The notes under the pieces are model-generated. The model worked only from the letters and a program-made list of their open reading frames with translations. It was not told where the DNA came from and did not search any database. A DNA stretch of 33,635 bases. It comes from Nanobdellota archaeon (GTDB taxonomy: Archaea; Nanobdellota; Nanobdellia; Parvarchaeales; Parvarchaeaceae). Shown piece by piece: positions 18,701 to 24,433 of the stretch. Every line of letters begins with the position of its first letter. Position 1 is the first letter of the stretch. The DNA lies in assembly GCA_021811735.1 (NCBI GenBank), contig JAJZNK010000014.1:1-33635 (forward strand). The letters are read 5' to 3'. The position numbers and the translations under genes are program-made.

Positions 18701-18940
18701 AGTTCATCAAGCAGTAGTATAACCGCGTATTCTACTAACGGATCCTATTCATTTACTGCCGAAAACGCGATAGGCGTAGTATGTTCATCAACCAGTCCAG
18801 CTGTATTTGGTGTTTACTATGAATATAATTATTCTCCTTCTCCTTCCCAGGGCACCGTTACTACGCCAGGCTCTCAGACTATAACTTATAATAAAGTAAG
18901 CGGCACCGGTACTAAGACTAGTGTTACTTGCACTGGTTAA
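9740..18940 (+). CDS. Giant membrane-anchored surface adhesin-like protein, operon gene 5 (3066 aa)
   Basis: The start MGKKEVIALEITLIVVVLLLSFLIV is a short basic head and one membrane helix (about residues 7-28), with no further obvious membrane spans. About 3000 extracellular residues follow. They are rich in Ser, Asn, Thr and Tyr, carry very many N-glycosylation sequons, and have regularly scattered Cys, often in (Y/F)CFYG contexts. The C-terminal 570 residues carry four copies of a module beginning F-x-x-x-GLP-x-G-x-x-W-x-(V/I/M) at residues 2495, 2579, 2682 and 2967. A distinct beta-rich insert of about 200 residues lies between copies 3 and 4. There is no C-terminal anchor, so the N-terminus probably sits in the membrane or pilus with the repeats outermost. 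Such repeats are, as I recall, frequent in surface proteins of Thermoplasmata. A role in adhesion or host contact is inferred. Confidence 0.85.
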   Translation: MGKKEVIALEITLIVVVLLLSFLIVNRMIAIHTSIAKSYAYNYGQQSFASRQLSTSNIVPFSGSSDILSNSIIKNEFVGTISNSIYSSNFYFNERFYPGNVSVSSNGYSCSIVNEIKGPHLCLNLFSLFSCGGGPKLGSLSNLVGYLGFSQQDFNFPNNQRVNYSNLYSASQPTSFQTVYQLPPTWEYQNFINWSPSSIHSYSASPFGSHYMYAINNSFTGYPSIPGSISKSTLIIPAVSCGATFINDFVTYPGFLNAIYDLSTLSGFTPSVYLASNDESSFGADYGLGYLLVGNGFPWTHSTFNSLLAYQIQSTYPAFNYTMPSENYAQFPSGNKGDIQYVNVTSEFLTPLSMSYYGGSSNSNVSIYLSNTSIASTEITSSSENVCTPSEGMGCVRYTKEIVTAKNTDTFTDPNLQSAYYPNYNNGLYVNFRTDGVFPICAWNKLTGNILSSCTFENSSTMNSITYQRLWLSNNLKNNQLYNTPFTPGYSVSSAQNNFTLTALDSFCFYGEHFNTANGIYTSPSYTRIIPPTTAENYTSAIGTCNAFFNNTNCFSPGASQYLNFEDGIFANNIVCTPSGIHANNITDAWISSIFVANNAGRYCGDFLGQKNPTNPQANSTIFLQQISNNCPSFNANASSVNLVITVKNVGNSEIKNPYLIALYGNNNLSTIFPNSQNDIFTTYNLYKSFLSAMSATTGIIQVDYNSQLNTNMYVFDNGHPLNPIPVDSLFLPGEGYINGPFDNSLLGMFIYNKNYGLPNNVIRTSNVVLSHSSSGNSQVPVILPNGTATFTVQVPMSLFKVLLSGEYNLSVFFGNTFNASWNGGSSPATTMQNPGQTLVNPLVSSSIVNSSQIHNNELFFKNSGLPSPLWQYIVSYNFNMAESPFSSVGLYNDNISVSVSSLNSTSNALNITVNPSVSVFNGSGSYNLGSDALTGSSISCFASPDNLQDFGVFWSRSIVSPSNLNYALSSSIYSGEQKQASDTLITSWTGMLFMPYSDQVALNYNNLPHYFPSSVSFQLEKPTLNTTSNQFSYEAFDYFGSGSKNKVFAGLSNSYSLLNTSVSSFPVSLPSSSLAFTLVSNSLVSDPSVLRIVGTDTFVNYSTFSNESFDFSVTSNGVLSCSGSEYTSENSTYSISNTMFSNCLSNVVVNKSYITISSSHGPFFVDMYNNSNLNISNETYGNTVLMGGNETLSKAGGNGQFQITIPINTSVNNGVTFVFSPVPLTRHLYNAKVYLYNINGTPFNCNIVNDFNDTGNLGVSQIGIGTYSLPNGTMMCNLTTDFTYLRAVFVNSSNGVYLGSGDIQSGLTISNISSSSSNALNVSINGIPVNAQNAEILSPQKYDSCNVTSPENIYNGILKYPTGCYNLSYAFITFDYNNNGTQLLESAAISPKNYYRHGPDFMYSSPSVATTSPVSEYNLSIPDTGASGIPVQFSIPNNFGGCNNVILTSQFPYPYAEIPYQVISSSPASCDYVFVNSVSQGYSVFATNSPSIVYPNNWLNYTNSQYNVHVSTSTFNGNVISNCQSGFGPCIDSFSVGGKDIGNLLFNNVSTSSATISQSINGPIEDCFTVLYSSSQTVNFPETGFGSINYANNKVYQTASPSQSITSQYCFYAGSSLITDSIFASGSPISFKVQNQLVSNFSYIEDSNNRIFSVPPAIEVGYSSYDNVNVSAINITAYNITGVSFLSKCANYTITGSNASLTPFSQTNGTNISSSYMNSSVGPRYCFYGGRPSYTPEFSLGSKNNSNSSTGLGFAYQPGNYTNGVGTLYDSCLTPGSLSISSEPLFYLNGKQVTYSGSTAENNLMGNSSNYAGSEMLFSKNGGVFINKCAPNTLILSSTTCTKLIDIIPQNGSYNSIEAIPSGSNGNLSFGGGCYIGTLNNVNYNCAPTDGTLSYSLSSKSTTTSTVSVSNILLNKTIAPTSALQVSFDCSITASVTGSSNPVSNSCSYPNNKNSGICSASVSYSKINSTAYNITSECSAISTKSDTISKITTNKLSNLYITGSQSETTGLISPTTFLCGNNTNFINTNVINGWTWKPYSTAGSINPAPSTNTLGVAEVGGCEAGRYSFETQTPNITTNYSGNTPQQFYSCSPGYTGTITACSQGVSVANSTANIPPNTSSCYQDNVTLLNSTILNKIINGNNTGGLGTSCNAFSRSGYISPTVSDNCIAYPFPVVNSTYSSYELQYSNSSGYGLGMGIIGKSYELNVSIPNGKQQNSIKDSYFTGLSESQLQSGSDILTNILPTSLLESNLPSKALSISAAYSYDTLNILMLQNPSFGVSGIPGFVNGSILDYALSIFTGGTSGNCAQPYSKNGYGIFTLGEGELCSGRTLPSSYKNGVFLSLGSLNEGLHSLQFYSIGNTTNEAQPSVSVFDSVSNAVNLNNACTNGNKKVFTSVYNGGQWSFNITSDQQCTPVNNKLYGYIVNCLYQTPGNQTYTITSQYYLAYNLPTVWNISYSLLVSPKSYQVVPTPVYQINYSTGSILTFQHPNRTTFIEKGLPNGYKWSMTFDHISRTSSSSNIYYYSPGTHSFEVSTLSNRSSTSDCYTIYTSAPGSGSETSGTTTYIEFTGVTTCNSYFKQTGLPDGINWNVTYDGILGSTSNQGASASTQNGYVNVISGSLMEFITSNNGGFGGNFFYSVSDVHTSCSTYTPTPSSGYLLAGTNQTVSFSNSKCITKITTFNEGGLPAGIPWSVDYNGTTKTSTVSEINFTGLTGTYSFSVSTSFSPSILINNQPVGSCSYVPVPSSGNIPAGQVEKITFVKSCKQFFTYVSGGTSTSSLVIMLKNVSRGEKILVSNFINFGSTGGSAVISDSFGDSFYTTQSHFSQNAQIYYSSWEATASNTGNDTITITYPHPVTSYATAIGLVGYYLDTLNYYVNPNSCSITSITPNPGEFVFGICHAGGASSVDNTSGFYSMPPSESFAASEYSLHWPGGSTTVPFTVINSLTPIDDVLTISNVSPTTSATFSETGLPAGSSWSIFYHYTTFSSSSSSITAYSTNGSYSFTAENAIGVVCSSTSPAVFGVYYEYNYSPSPSQGTVTTPGSQTITYNKVSGTGTKTSVTCTG
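17222..17473 (+). repeat. GLPxG surface repeat, copy 1 (protein level)
   Basis: The repeat starts FIEKGLPNGYKWSMTFDH, then a tyrosine-rich middle, and ends near CYTIYTSAPGSGSETSG. The DNA copies are diverged, so this is an old protein repeat. Confidence 0.75.
17474..17782 (+). repeat. GLPxG surface repeat, copy 2 (protein level)
   Basis: FKQTGLPDGINWNVTYDG begins the unit, and CSTYTPTPSSGYLLAGTNQ closes it with the same P-S-S-G-(4)-G tail seen in copy 3. Confidence 0.75.
17783..18023 (+). repeat. GLPxG surface repeat, copy 3 (protein level)
   Basis: FNEGGLPAGIPWSVDYNG begins the unit, and CSYVPVPSSGNIPAGQVEK closes it. It is followed by the unrelated insert domain. Confidence 0.75.
18638..18937 (+). 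repeat. GLPxG surface repeat, copy 4 (protein level)
   Basis: FSETGLPAGSSWSIFYHY begins the unit, and YSPSPSQGTVTTPGSQTITY closes it at the extreme C-terminus. It is separated from copy 3 by about 200 residues. Confidence 0.75.
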
Positions 18941-18960
18941 TTGGTTAGATATCAAATAAA

Positions 18961-18973
18961 ATACTTATTAAAC
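18961..18973 (+). promoter_or_regulatory. TATA box of the 18993 gene
   Basis: ATACTTATTAAAC is about 26 nt before the ATG at 18993. It indicates that the kinase gene is transcribed separately from the giant operon, probably without a leader. Confidence 0.5.
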
Positions 18974-18992
18974 CTAATTTTTATATAGATAT

Positions 18993-19481
18993 ATGGAAAA
19001 AATACATGAGATTATAGTTAGCCTAGAGGAAGGCTTAAATATCATAATTGGACAGGCACATTTTATAAAAACCGTTGAGGACCTTTATGAAGCACTGGTT
19101 ACCTCTTCGCCTGGAATCAAGTTTGGTATAGCATTTAATGAGGCATCTGGCGATAGACTAATACGAAAAGATGGAAATGATGAGAAATTAATAGAAAAGA
19201 GCGTAGAGTTTGCCAATAATATAGGCGCAGGGCACGTTTTTGTTATACTTTTAAAAGATACATACCCTATAAACGTTTTGAACAGGGTAAAAGAAGTAAT
19301 GGAGGTTGTAAATATTTATGTAGCAACTGCTAATCCGTTGAAAGTCTTGGTCTATGACGACGGTGAAGCTGGAAGGGCGATATTGGGTGTGATAGACGGT
19401 AAAAAGCCAACGGGAACGGAGAAAGAGGCCGACAAAGACAAAAGGCATAAATTTCTTAGAGACATAGGTTATAAGAGATAG
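18993..19481 (+). CDS. Adenosine-specific kinase family protein (PF04008/DUF355)
   Basis: The 162-residue sequence matches the compact adenosine-specific kinase family over its whole length: FGIAFNEASGDRLIRKDGND, IGAGHVFVILLKDTYPINVL, IYVATANPLKVLV, ILGVIDGKKPTGTE and a final FLRDIGYKR. Members are about 160 residues, cytosolic, and found mainly in archaea and thermophilic bacteria. One archaeal member has been reported to bind adenosine/AMP and phosphorylate adenosine, so a purine salvage role is plausible but not proven here. The last base of the stop codon is the first base of the following tRNA gene. Confidence 0.9.
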   Translation: MEKIHEIIVSLEEGLNIIIGQAHFIKTVEDLYEALVTSSPGIKFGIAFNEASGDRLIRKDGNDEKLIEKSVEFANNIGAGHVFVILLKDTYPINVLNRVKEVMEVVNIYVATANPLKVLVYDDGEAGRAILGVIDGKKPTGTEKEADKDKRHKFLRDIGYKR

Positions 19482-19552
19482 TCGGGGTAGTACAACGGTA
19501 GTACGCCACCCTCATGAGGTGGAGGTTGTGGGTTCAAATCCCACCTCCGACA
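19481..19552 (+). tRNA. tRNA with CAT anticodon (elongator Met, or Ile2)
   Basis: A 72-nt cloverleaf. Acceptor GTCGGGG pairs with CTCCGAC (one G-T pair), D stem GTAC/GTAC, anticodon stem CCACC/GGTGG with loop CTCATGA (anticodon 19513-19515), variable loop AGGTT, T arm GTGGG-TTCAAAT-CCCAC, discriminator A, no encoded CCA. The anticodon stem lacks the three consecutive G-C pairs of initiator tRNA and position 1 is a paired G, so it is not the initiator. Elongator Met and the agmatidine-modified Ile2 cannot be told apart with certainty. Position 37 is G, where t6A is usual. The gene overlaps the upstream stop codon by one base. Confidence 0.93.
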
Positions 19553-19560
19553 TATTTATT
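19551..19560 (+). promoter_or_regulatory. TATA-like box of the 19582 gene, touching the tRNA 3' end
   Basis: CATATTTATT overlaps the last two bases of the tRNA and is about 25 nt before the ATG at 19582. It gives the next gene a leaderless promoter. Confidence 0.4.
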
Positions 19561-19581
19561 ATTACAAATCCATAATTCTGT

Positions 19582-19995
19582 ATGACATATAATTTCTTTT
19601 TTGGATTTATTATAGGTCTGGTAACTGTTTCAATAATATCTTTCTTTATCTTAAAGTACTTGTTAAAGAAGAAAATCGCACAATGGGAGAAATATGAGAT
19701 GCAGAAAGCCATTGAAAAAAGCATAAGCATACAAAGGCCAGTGCTAAAGGGAAAGATAAGCGAGCAGCTTTATCCTCTGCTTTACGAAAAAGAGGGAAAT
19801 CTTTCTGATTTAAGATTTTTGGGAAACCCTATAGATTACATAAAATTCGAAGGTCTGTCCGAATCCAGCGAAAAAATAAAGATAAAATTCATAGAAATAA
19901 AAACGGGCATGGCAAAATTGAACAAGAATGAGGAAGCAGTGAAGAAAGCCGTGGAAGAAAAGGAAGTATATTGGGAAGAAATAACTATGCAATAG
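19582..19995 (+). CDS. Membrane-anchored Holliday-junction-resolvase-like endonuclease (PF10107 type)
   Basis: An N-terminal membrane helix (about residues 4-29, FFFGFIIGLVTVSIISFFIL) and a charged helix are followed by a compact nuclease-like domain. The pattern RPVLKGKISEQLYPLL, then DLRFLGNPIDYIKFEGL, then IKIKFIEIKTGMAKL and a final VYWEEI matches the family of predicted endonucleases distantly related to archaeal Holliday junction resolvases. The likely metal site is the D of NPIDYI plus E and K of FIEIKTG, a PD-(D/E)XK arrangement. Length (137) is normal for the family. The substrate is unknown. The anchor suggests that the domain sits at the membrane, on a side I cannot determine. Confidence 0.8.
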   Translation: MTYNFFFGFIIGLVTVSIISFFILKYLLKKKIAQWEKYEMQKAIEKSISIQRPVLKGKISEQLYPLLYEKEGNLSDLRFLGNPIDYIKFEGLSESSEKIKIKFIEIKTGMAKLNKNEEAVKKAVEEKEVYWEEITMQ

Positions 19996-20033
19996 TGGTT
20001 ATAAAATTCTGTATATTTTACAATTACATGTCT

Positions 20034-20048
20034 TTAAATTTTATAAAG
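20034..20048 (+). promoter_or_regulatory. TATA box of the acyl-CoA synthetase gene
   Basis: TTAAATTTTATAAAG precedes the ATG at 20060 by about 20-25 nt, with no Shine-Dalgarno. Likely leaderless. Confidence 0.45.
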
Positions 20049-20059
20049 AACATATCATA

Positions 20060-22114
20060 ATGGTGGATATAAAGAAGTTTTTCGAGCCCGAAAGCATAGC
20101 AGTAATAGGCGCATCAAGGGACCCAAATAAGGTCGGGAGCGCCGTTATGAAAAATCTTATAATTACTTTTAGAGGAAAAATATTTCCCATAAACCCCTTC
20201 GTTGACGAATTGCAGGGATTAAAGGCTTATAAATCAGTCACTAATGTTAAAGAAAGGATAGACATTGCAGTTATTGCTGTGCCAGCGGCTTTAGTGCTGA
20301 ATATACTCAGGGAATGCGAAAAAGCCAAAGTACCACTGGCTGTGATACTTAGCGCAGGCTTTAATGAGATAGGTGGGGAAGGAACTAAACGAGAGGATGC
20401 AATCAAAAAGTTTCTGTCAAAATCAAAACTTAGGATAATTGGTCCAAACTGCTTGGGAATAATAAATACTGATCCAAATTTCAATGCTACATTCCTGGAT
20501 CCGAATTCAAAGGTTATGAAAGGAAACGCTGGGTTTATCTCACAGAGCGGGGCGCTCCTAAGTGCGATAGTGGATGACGCCTCAACCAATAATATAGGGT
20601 TCAGCAAGATAATAAGTATAGGCAATACGACGGACATAAGCGAGGCAGATGTGATACAGGCCTTCAAGACCGATGAAAAAACAAAAGTACTTGCACTATA
20701 TCTCGAGGGTCTTAACAACGGCAGTGAATTTCTAAAGGCAGGAATTGAATTCTCCCAAGAGAAACCTCTTCTAGTTTTGAAAGGCGGAAAATTTAAATCA
20801 GCTTCTACTGCAGTTTCATCCCATACTGGCTCCATGGCTGGAGATTATAAAGCCTATGAATTAGCCTTCAGACGGATGGGGGCTATATCTGTTGACGGTG
20901 TGGACGATTTATTTAATTTTATGAGAGACTCTCCAAACATTAAAATAACCTCTGACGAGGTCATAATCGCCACGAACGCTGGTGGGGCTGGAGTCATAAC
21001 CACGGATCATTTGGCAAGCAGCGGTTTGAAACTCGCCAAGTTCAGCGATAAACTTCTGAACGAACTTGGCAAAGCGCTTCCGAGAGAAGCCAACATACAC
21101 AATCCAGTTGATATAGTAGGCGATGCAACACCCGAGCGATATAAAGATACTTTGGAAATTTTGATGCAGGCAAATAAACCAATAATAATACTCTTTTCAC
21201 CACAAGAGATGTCGCAGCCATTGGAAACCGCAAAGCAAATCTATGAAGTGCACCAGAAGCATCGCGATGTTCCGTTGTTGTCGGTTTTCCTCGGCGGAGC
21301 AAGGGTGGAACGGGCCAGAAAGTTTCTTCTGGAGAGAAATATGCCAATATATGAGTATCCGAACGAGGCAGTATCAATGGTCAAAGGATTGTTTACGTAT
21401 TACTCTCACAGGATGCAGACTTTCAAGATGATTTCAAGGGAAAAATCCAAATATAGGGATTTTAAACTCAAGAATGACACGTTCGGTATGGATGCAAAAA
21501 AGATATTTGATTCAATAGGTATAAAAAGTGCAAACGGGGTTAAACTAGCTTCAGTCAAAGAATTTCCAAAAGCCATAACTGCAATCGGATATCCTTGCGT
21601 TCTCAAGATAGAAGCAAATACGTTAGCCCATAAAAATAAGATCGGGGCAGTTGTAGTCGGGATAAAAAATGAGAAAGATATGATGAATGCGTTCGACGGG
21701 CTGTCAAAGATTGTCAAAGATCAAAATATAAAAAAATCAGCATTTGGGTTGTATGAAGATGTTAATAAATTCGGAGAAAATAAGCTTGAAATCCTAGTCG
21801 GTGCACATAGAGACCCTCAGTTCGGGTCAATGATTGCGCTTGGGCTAGGAGGAATATTCGCCAACGAAATCAGCGACACGACATTTCTACTTTCTCCCAT
21901 TTCTGATCAAGATATAGAAGAGCTTAAGACATCAAAGCTAGGCAGGATAATAGGCCAGGTCGCCTCCGAATCGGCATTCAATGAGTTGATATCATATTTG
22001 CTGAAGCTCGATAAACTTATGGATTCGAATAAGTCTATAAAAGATATAGACCTCAACCCTATAATACTATTCAAGGACAAGCTTTTTGCGACTGACTTCA
22101 AGATATTCGTTTAA
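20060..22114 (+). CDS. Acyl-CoA/acetyl-CoA synthetase (ADP-forming), fused alpha-beta
   Basis: The enzyme interconverts acyl-CoA + ADP + Pi with acid + CoA + ATP, so it can make ATP from acetyl-CoA in fermenting archaea. The N-terminal CoA-binding Rossmann domain starts FEPESIAVIGASRDPNKVGS. The ligase/CoA domains contain the phospho-histidine motif SSHTGSMAGD (H255). From about residue 465 an ATP-grasp domain follows, with YPCVLKIEANTLAHKNKIGA carrying the second phospho-relay His (H524), and ALGLGGIFAN, LSPISD and DLNPIIL. At 684 residues it matches the single-chain (alpha+beta) form, near 700 in methanogens. All key residues are present. The preferred acid cannot be read from sequence. Monocistronic by its own TATA box. 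Confidence 0.93.
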   Translation: MVDIKKFFEPESIAVIGASRDPNKVGSAVMKNLIITFRGKIFPINPFVDELQGLKAYKSVTNVKERIDIAVIAVPAALVLNILRECEKAKVPLAVILSAGFNEIGGEGTKREDAIKKFLSKSKLRIIGPNCLGIINTDPNFNATFLDPNSKVMKGNAGFISQSGALLSAIVDDASTNNIGFSKIISIGNTTDISEADVIQAFKTDEKTKVLALYLEGLNNGSEFLKAGIEFSQEKPLLVLKGGKFKSASTAVSSHTGSMAGDYKAYELAFRRMGAISVDGVDDLFNFMRDSPNIKITSDEVIIATNAGGAGVITTDHLASSGLKLAKFSDKLLNELGKALPREANIHNPVDIVGDATPERYKDTLEILMQANKPIIILFSPQEMSQPLETAKQIYEVHQKHRDVPLLSVFLGGARVERARKFLLERNMPIYEYPNEAVSMVKGLFTYYSHRMQTFKMISREKSKYRDFKLKNDTFGMDAKKIFDSIGIKSANGVKLASVKEFPKAITAIGYPCVLKIEANTLAHKNKIGAVVVGIKNEKDMMNAFDGLSKIVKDQNIKKSAFGLYEDVNKFGENKLEILVGAHRDPQFGSMIALGLGGIFANEISDTTFLLSPISDQDIEELKTSKLGRIIGQVASESAFNELISYLLKLDKLMDSNKSIKDIDLNPIILFKDKLFATDFKIFV

Positions 22115-22129
22115 TAATTGAATAGCAGA

Positions 22130-22150
22130 CCCACCTCCACAACATATTTA
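22130..22150 (+). repeat. Near-copy of the tRNA(CAT) 3' end and flank
   Basis: CCCACCTCCACAACATATTTA resembles the end of the tRNA at 19481-19552 plus its flank (CCCACCTCCGACATATTTA) in the same orientation. The 9-nt block CCCACCTCC is identical. It could be a remnant of the tRNA end or chance plus a TATA box. Confidence 0.3.
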
Positions 22151-22153
22151 AAC
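22144..22153 (+). promoter_or_regulatory. TATA box of the PRC-barrel gene
   Basis: CATATTTAAA is about 26 nt before the ATG at 22174 with no Shine-Dalgarno. Leaderless start. Confidence 0.5.
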
Positions 22154-22173
22154 TAAAAAAGACAAATTAAGTT

Positions 22174-22452
22174 ATGGCTCTAAAATTGAAAAGTATAGGT
22201 TCAACTTACGGATTGAAAGTGTACACTGATAATGGGATATATTTTGGTGAGATAGACGAGGCAATACTCCAGGATAACAGAGTAGTGAGTTGGAGGATAA
22301 AAGCAAGTTCTTCCTCAAATTTATCCAAGATGATAAAGGGAGCAAAGGGTGCCATAATACAACACAGTCTGGTGAGAGCAATAGGGGACATCTTCATAAT
22401 TTCAAATATAGTTGCTTCACAGTCAGAAACTGAAAATGCAGAATCAGAGTAA
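22174..22452 (+). CDS. PRC-barrel domain protein
   Basis: A 92-residue protein consisting of one small beta-barrel: LKLKSIGSTYGLKVYTDNGIYFGEIDEAIL, then a strand pair (RVVSWRIKA) and the closing IIQHSLVRAIGDIFIIS. The x-x-HSLVRAIGDIxII ending is typical of archaeal PRC-barrel proteins (VPYSAVxAIGDxVLV). The short acidic tail has no fold. Archaeal stand-alone PRC-barrel proteins include CdpB-type cell-division factors, which link SepF to the division machinery, so a division role is possible but not shown. It has its own TATA box and is followed closely by lonB. Confidence 0.75.
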   Translation: MALKLKSIGSTYGLKVYTDNGIYFGEIDEAILQDNRVVSWRIKASSSSNLSKMIKGAKGAIIQHSLVRAIGDIFIISNIVASQSETENAESE

Positions 22453-22462
22453 GTTTTTAAAC
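22452..22462 (+). promoter_or_regulatory. TATA box of lonB
   Basis: GTTTTTAAACT starts at the stop codon of the PRC-barrel gene. It would put transcription near 22486, leaving a leader of about 20 nt with the AAGGAG site. Confidence 0.45.
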
Positions 22463-22490
22463 TGGCAAATGCTTACTTTTAAGTTTTGGT

Positions 22491-22496
22491 AAGGAG
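22491..22496 (+). promoter_or_regulatory. Shine-Dalgarno of lonB
   Basis: GGTAAGGAG ends 11 nt before the ATG at 22508, one of few clear ribosome-binding sites at a unit's first gene here. The same AAGGAGTAGA string precedes the helicase start at 271. Confidence 0.55.
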
Positions 22497-22507
22497 TAGA
22501 AGATAAC

Positions 22508-24433
22508 ATGGATAATACTTTTAGCATATCGTTTAAGACGACTGATGATATTAAGATACCTCCTAAAATCGTAGATCAAGTTATAGGACAGGAGTCGGCA
22601 GTTGAGATAATCAAAAAGGCCGCAATACAGAGAAGAAACGTACTGCTTGTAGGCGCTCCGGGAACAGGTAAGAGCATGCTTGGGCAGGCTTTATCACAGC
22701 TTTTGCCTGCTGAAAAACTTATTGATATTCTTGCATTTCCAAATCCAAAGGACGAAAATGAGCCTACGATAAAATCTGTTCCTGCCGGGGAAGGTAAAAG
22801 GATATTGAATCAGGCAAAGGCAAGAAACATGTCCGCATTGGGCGGTGGAAATAATATGATAATCTTTCTTGGTTTTATAGTTGCATTCTTTATAGCTACA
22901 TATATCGTGAGCATTGTTGTTTCTGCCCAAAGAAACCCTATAATAGCCGCTGCAAATCAGATATCCGGAACGCTTTTCATAATAACCATGCTTATAGGAT
23001 TTTTATTTGTTCTACTGATGTATAGACTTGGAAGGACTTCCTTAAGAACAGTAGTGCCTACTCCAAAGCTTTTGCTTGATAACTCTGGTTCCAAGTATGC
23101 TCCGTTTGTGGACGCAACCGGTGCAAAAGAGGGCGCTTTACTTGGAGATGTCCAGCACGATCCTTTCCAGTCAGGTGGTCTCGGGACACCTGCGCATGAA
23201 CGTGTCGTCCTTGGAGATATTCATAAGGCAAACGGAGGAGTCTTATTTATAGATGAGATTGCCAATCTTTCGTCTGAAACTCAGATTCAATTGCTTACAG
23301 CAATGCAGGAAAAGAAATTAAGCATTACAGGTAGAAGCGAAAGAAGCGCAGGTGCAATGGTAAAAACCAATCCTGTGCCATGCGACTTTATACTTGTCGG
23401 CGCTGGCAATCCTAACACTCTAACTCAAATGAGTCCTGCTTTAAGATCTAGGATAAGAGGTTATGGTTATGAAATATATATGAATGAAACAATGCCAGAT
23501 ACGATTGAAAACAGGAATAAAATCGCTAGGTTCGTTGCCCAAGAGATAAGTAAAGATAAGAAGATACCTCCTTTTTCAAAAGATGCAGTTGTGGAAATAG
23601 TAAATGAAGCAAGGAGAAAATCAAACAGGAAAGAGTCTTTGACGCTAAAGTTGAGAGAACTTGGGGGGATAGTAAGGGTTGCAGGAGATATAGCTGTAGA
23701 AAACAAGCACTCTGTAGTCACAAGGGATGACATTATAAATGCGAAGAGTTATTCCGGTTCGTTTGAACAGCAGATTGCCTCAAGATACATAAAGGAGAAG
23801 AAGGATTATGATGTTATTCAGGTAAACGGCTCTAGAGTCGGTAGGGTGAATGGACTTGCGGTAATAGAAAATTCTGACTCAGGGTTAATGCTGCCCATAG
23901 AAGCTATAGTCACAAAAAGTATGAGGAGAGGAGCAGGGGAAATAATAGCGACGGGTAAACTCGGTGAAATCGCACAGGAAGCAGTTAAAAATGTTTCTGC
24001 AGTCGTAAAATTGTACTCAAACAAGCCTCTTACCGACTATGATATCCATATACAATTCCTGCAGGCCTATTCGGGTGTAGAAGGTGATAGTGCCAGTATA
24101 AGCGTTGCAATAAGTATACTTTCTGCCTTAACAAATATCCCAATCAAGCAATCTTTGGCAATGACAGGATCACTTTCAATATGGGGTGAAGTTTTACCAG
24201 TTGGAGGAGTTTCTGCAAAAGTGGAAGCGGCGATAAATGCAGGAATAAAAGAAGTTATAATACCTGCTTCCAACATAGATGATTTAGTCCTTTCAAATCC
24301 AAAAGCTATAAAGATAATCCCTGCAAATAACATAGCTGATGTTATAGAAAATGCTATGGTCAGTAGTGGTCAGAAAACGAAACTTCTCAGTGCTATAAAG
24401 AAACTCTTAAAGATAAATTATGCCAAAAAGTAA
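22508..24433 (+). CDS. lonB: Archaeal membrane Lon protease LonB
   Basis: An ATP-dependent protease that degrades misfolded and regulatory proteins at the inner face of the membrane. An AAA+ module carries Walker A GAPGTGKS and Walker [10 protein letters not shown]. Between them lie two membrane helices (about residues 117-140 and 151-172), the hallmark of archaeal LonB versus bacterial LonA. The C-terminal protease domain has the Ser-Lys dyad: S528 in [10 protein letters not shown] and K571 in [10 protein letters not shown], 43 residues apart as in other Lon enzymes. Length 641 is normal. The start is set by an upstream AAGGAG. Its stop overlaps the RIO kinase start by 14 nt, forming a lonB-RIO-MGMT unit. 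Confidence 0.97.
   Translation: MDNTFSISFKTTDDIKIPPKIVDQVIGQESAVEIIKKAAIQRRNVLLVGAPGTGKSMLGQALSQLLPAEKLIDILAFPNPKDENEPTIKSVPAGEGKRILNQAKARNMSALGGGNNMIIFLGFIVAFFIATYIVSIVVSAQRNPIIAAANQISGTLFIITMLIGFLFVLLMYRLGRTSLRTVVPTPKLLLDNSGSKYAPFVDATGAKEGALLGDVQHDPFQSGGLGTPAHERVVLGDIHKANGGVLFIDEIANLSSETQIQLLTAMQEKKLSITGRSERSAGAMVKTNPVPCDFILVGAGNPNTLTQMSPALRSRIRGYGYEIYMNETMPDTIENRNKIARFVAQEISKDKKIPPFSKDAVVEIVNEARRKSNRKESLTLKLRELGGIVRVAGDIAVENKHSVVTRDDIINAKSYSGSFEQQIASRYIKEKKDYDVIQVNGSRVGRVNGLAVIENSDSGLMLPIEAIVTKSMRRGAGEIIATGKLGEIAQEAVKNVSAVVKLYSNKPLTDYDIHIQFLQAYSGVEGDSASISVAISILSALTNIPIKQSLAMTGSLSIWGEVLPVGGVSAKVEAAINAGIKEVIIPASNIDDLVLSNPKAIKIIPANNIADVIENAMVSSGQKTKLLSAIKKLLKINYAKK

Noticed and set aside
20227-20835. 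202-codon minus-strand ORF opposite the acyl-CoA synthetase
   Set aside because: The plus strand encodes conserved CoA-binding and ligase motifs throughout. The reverse ORF has no recognisable domain or promoter.
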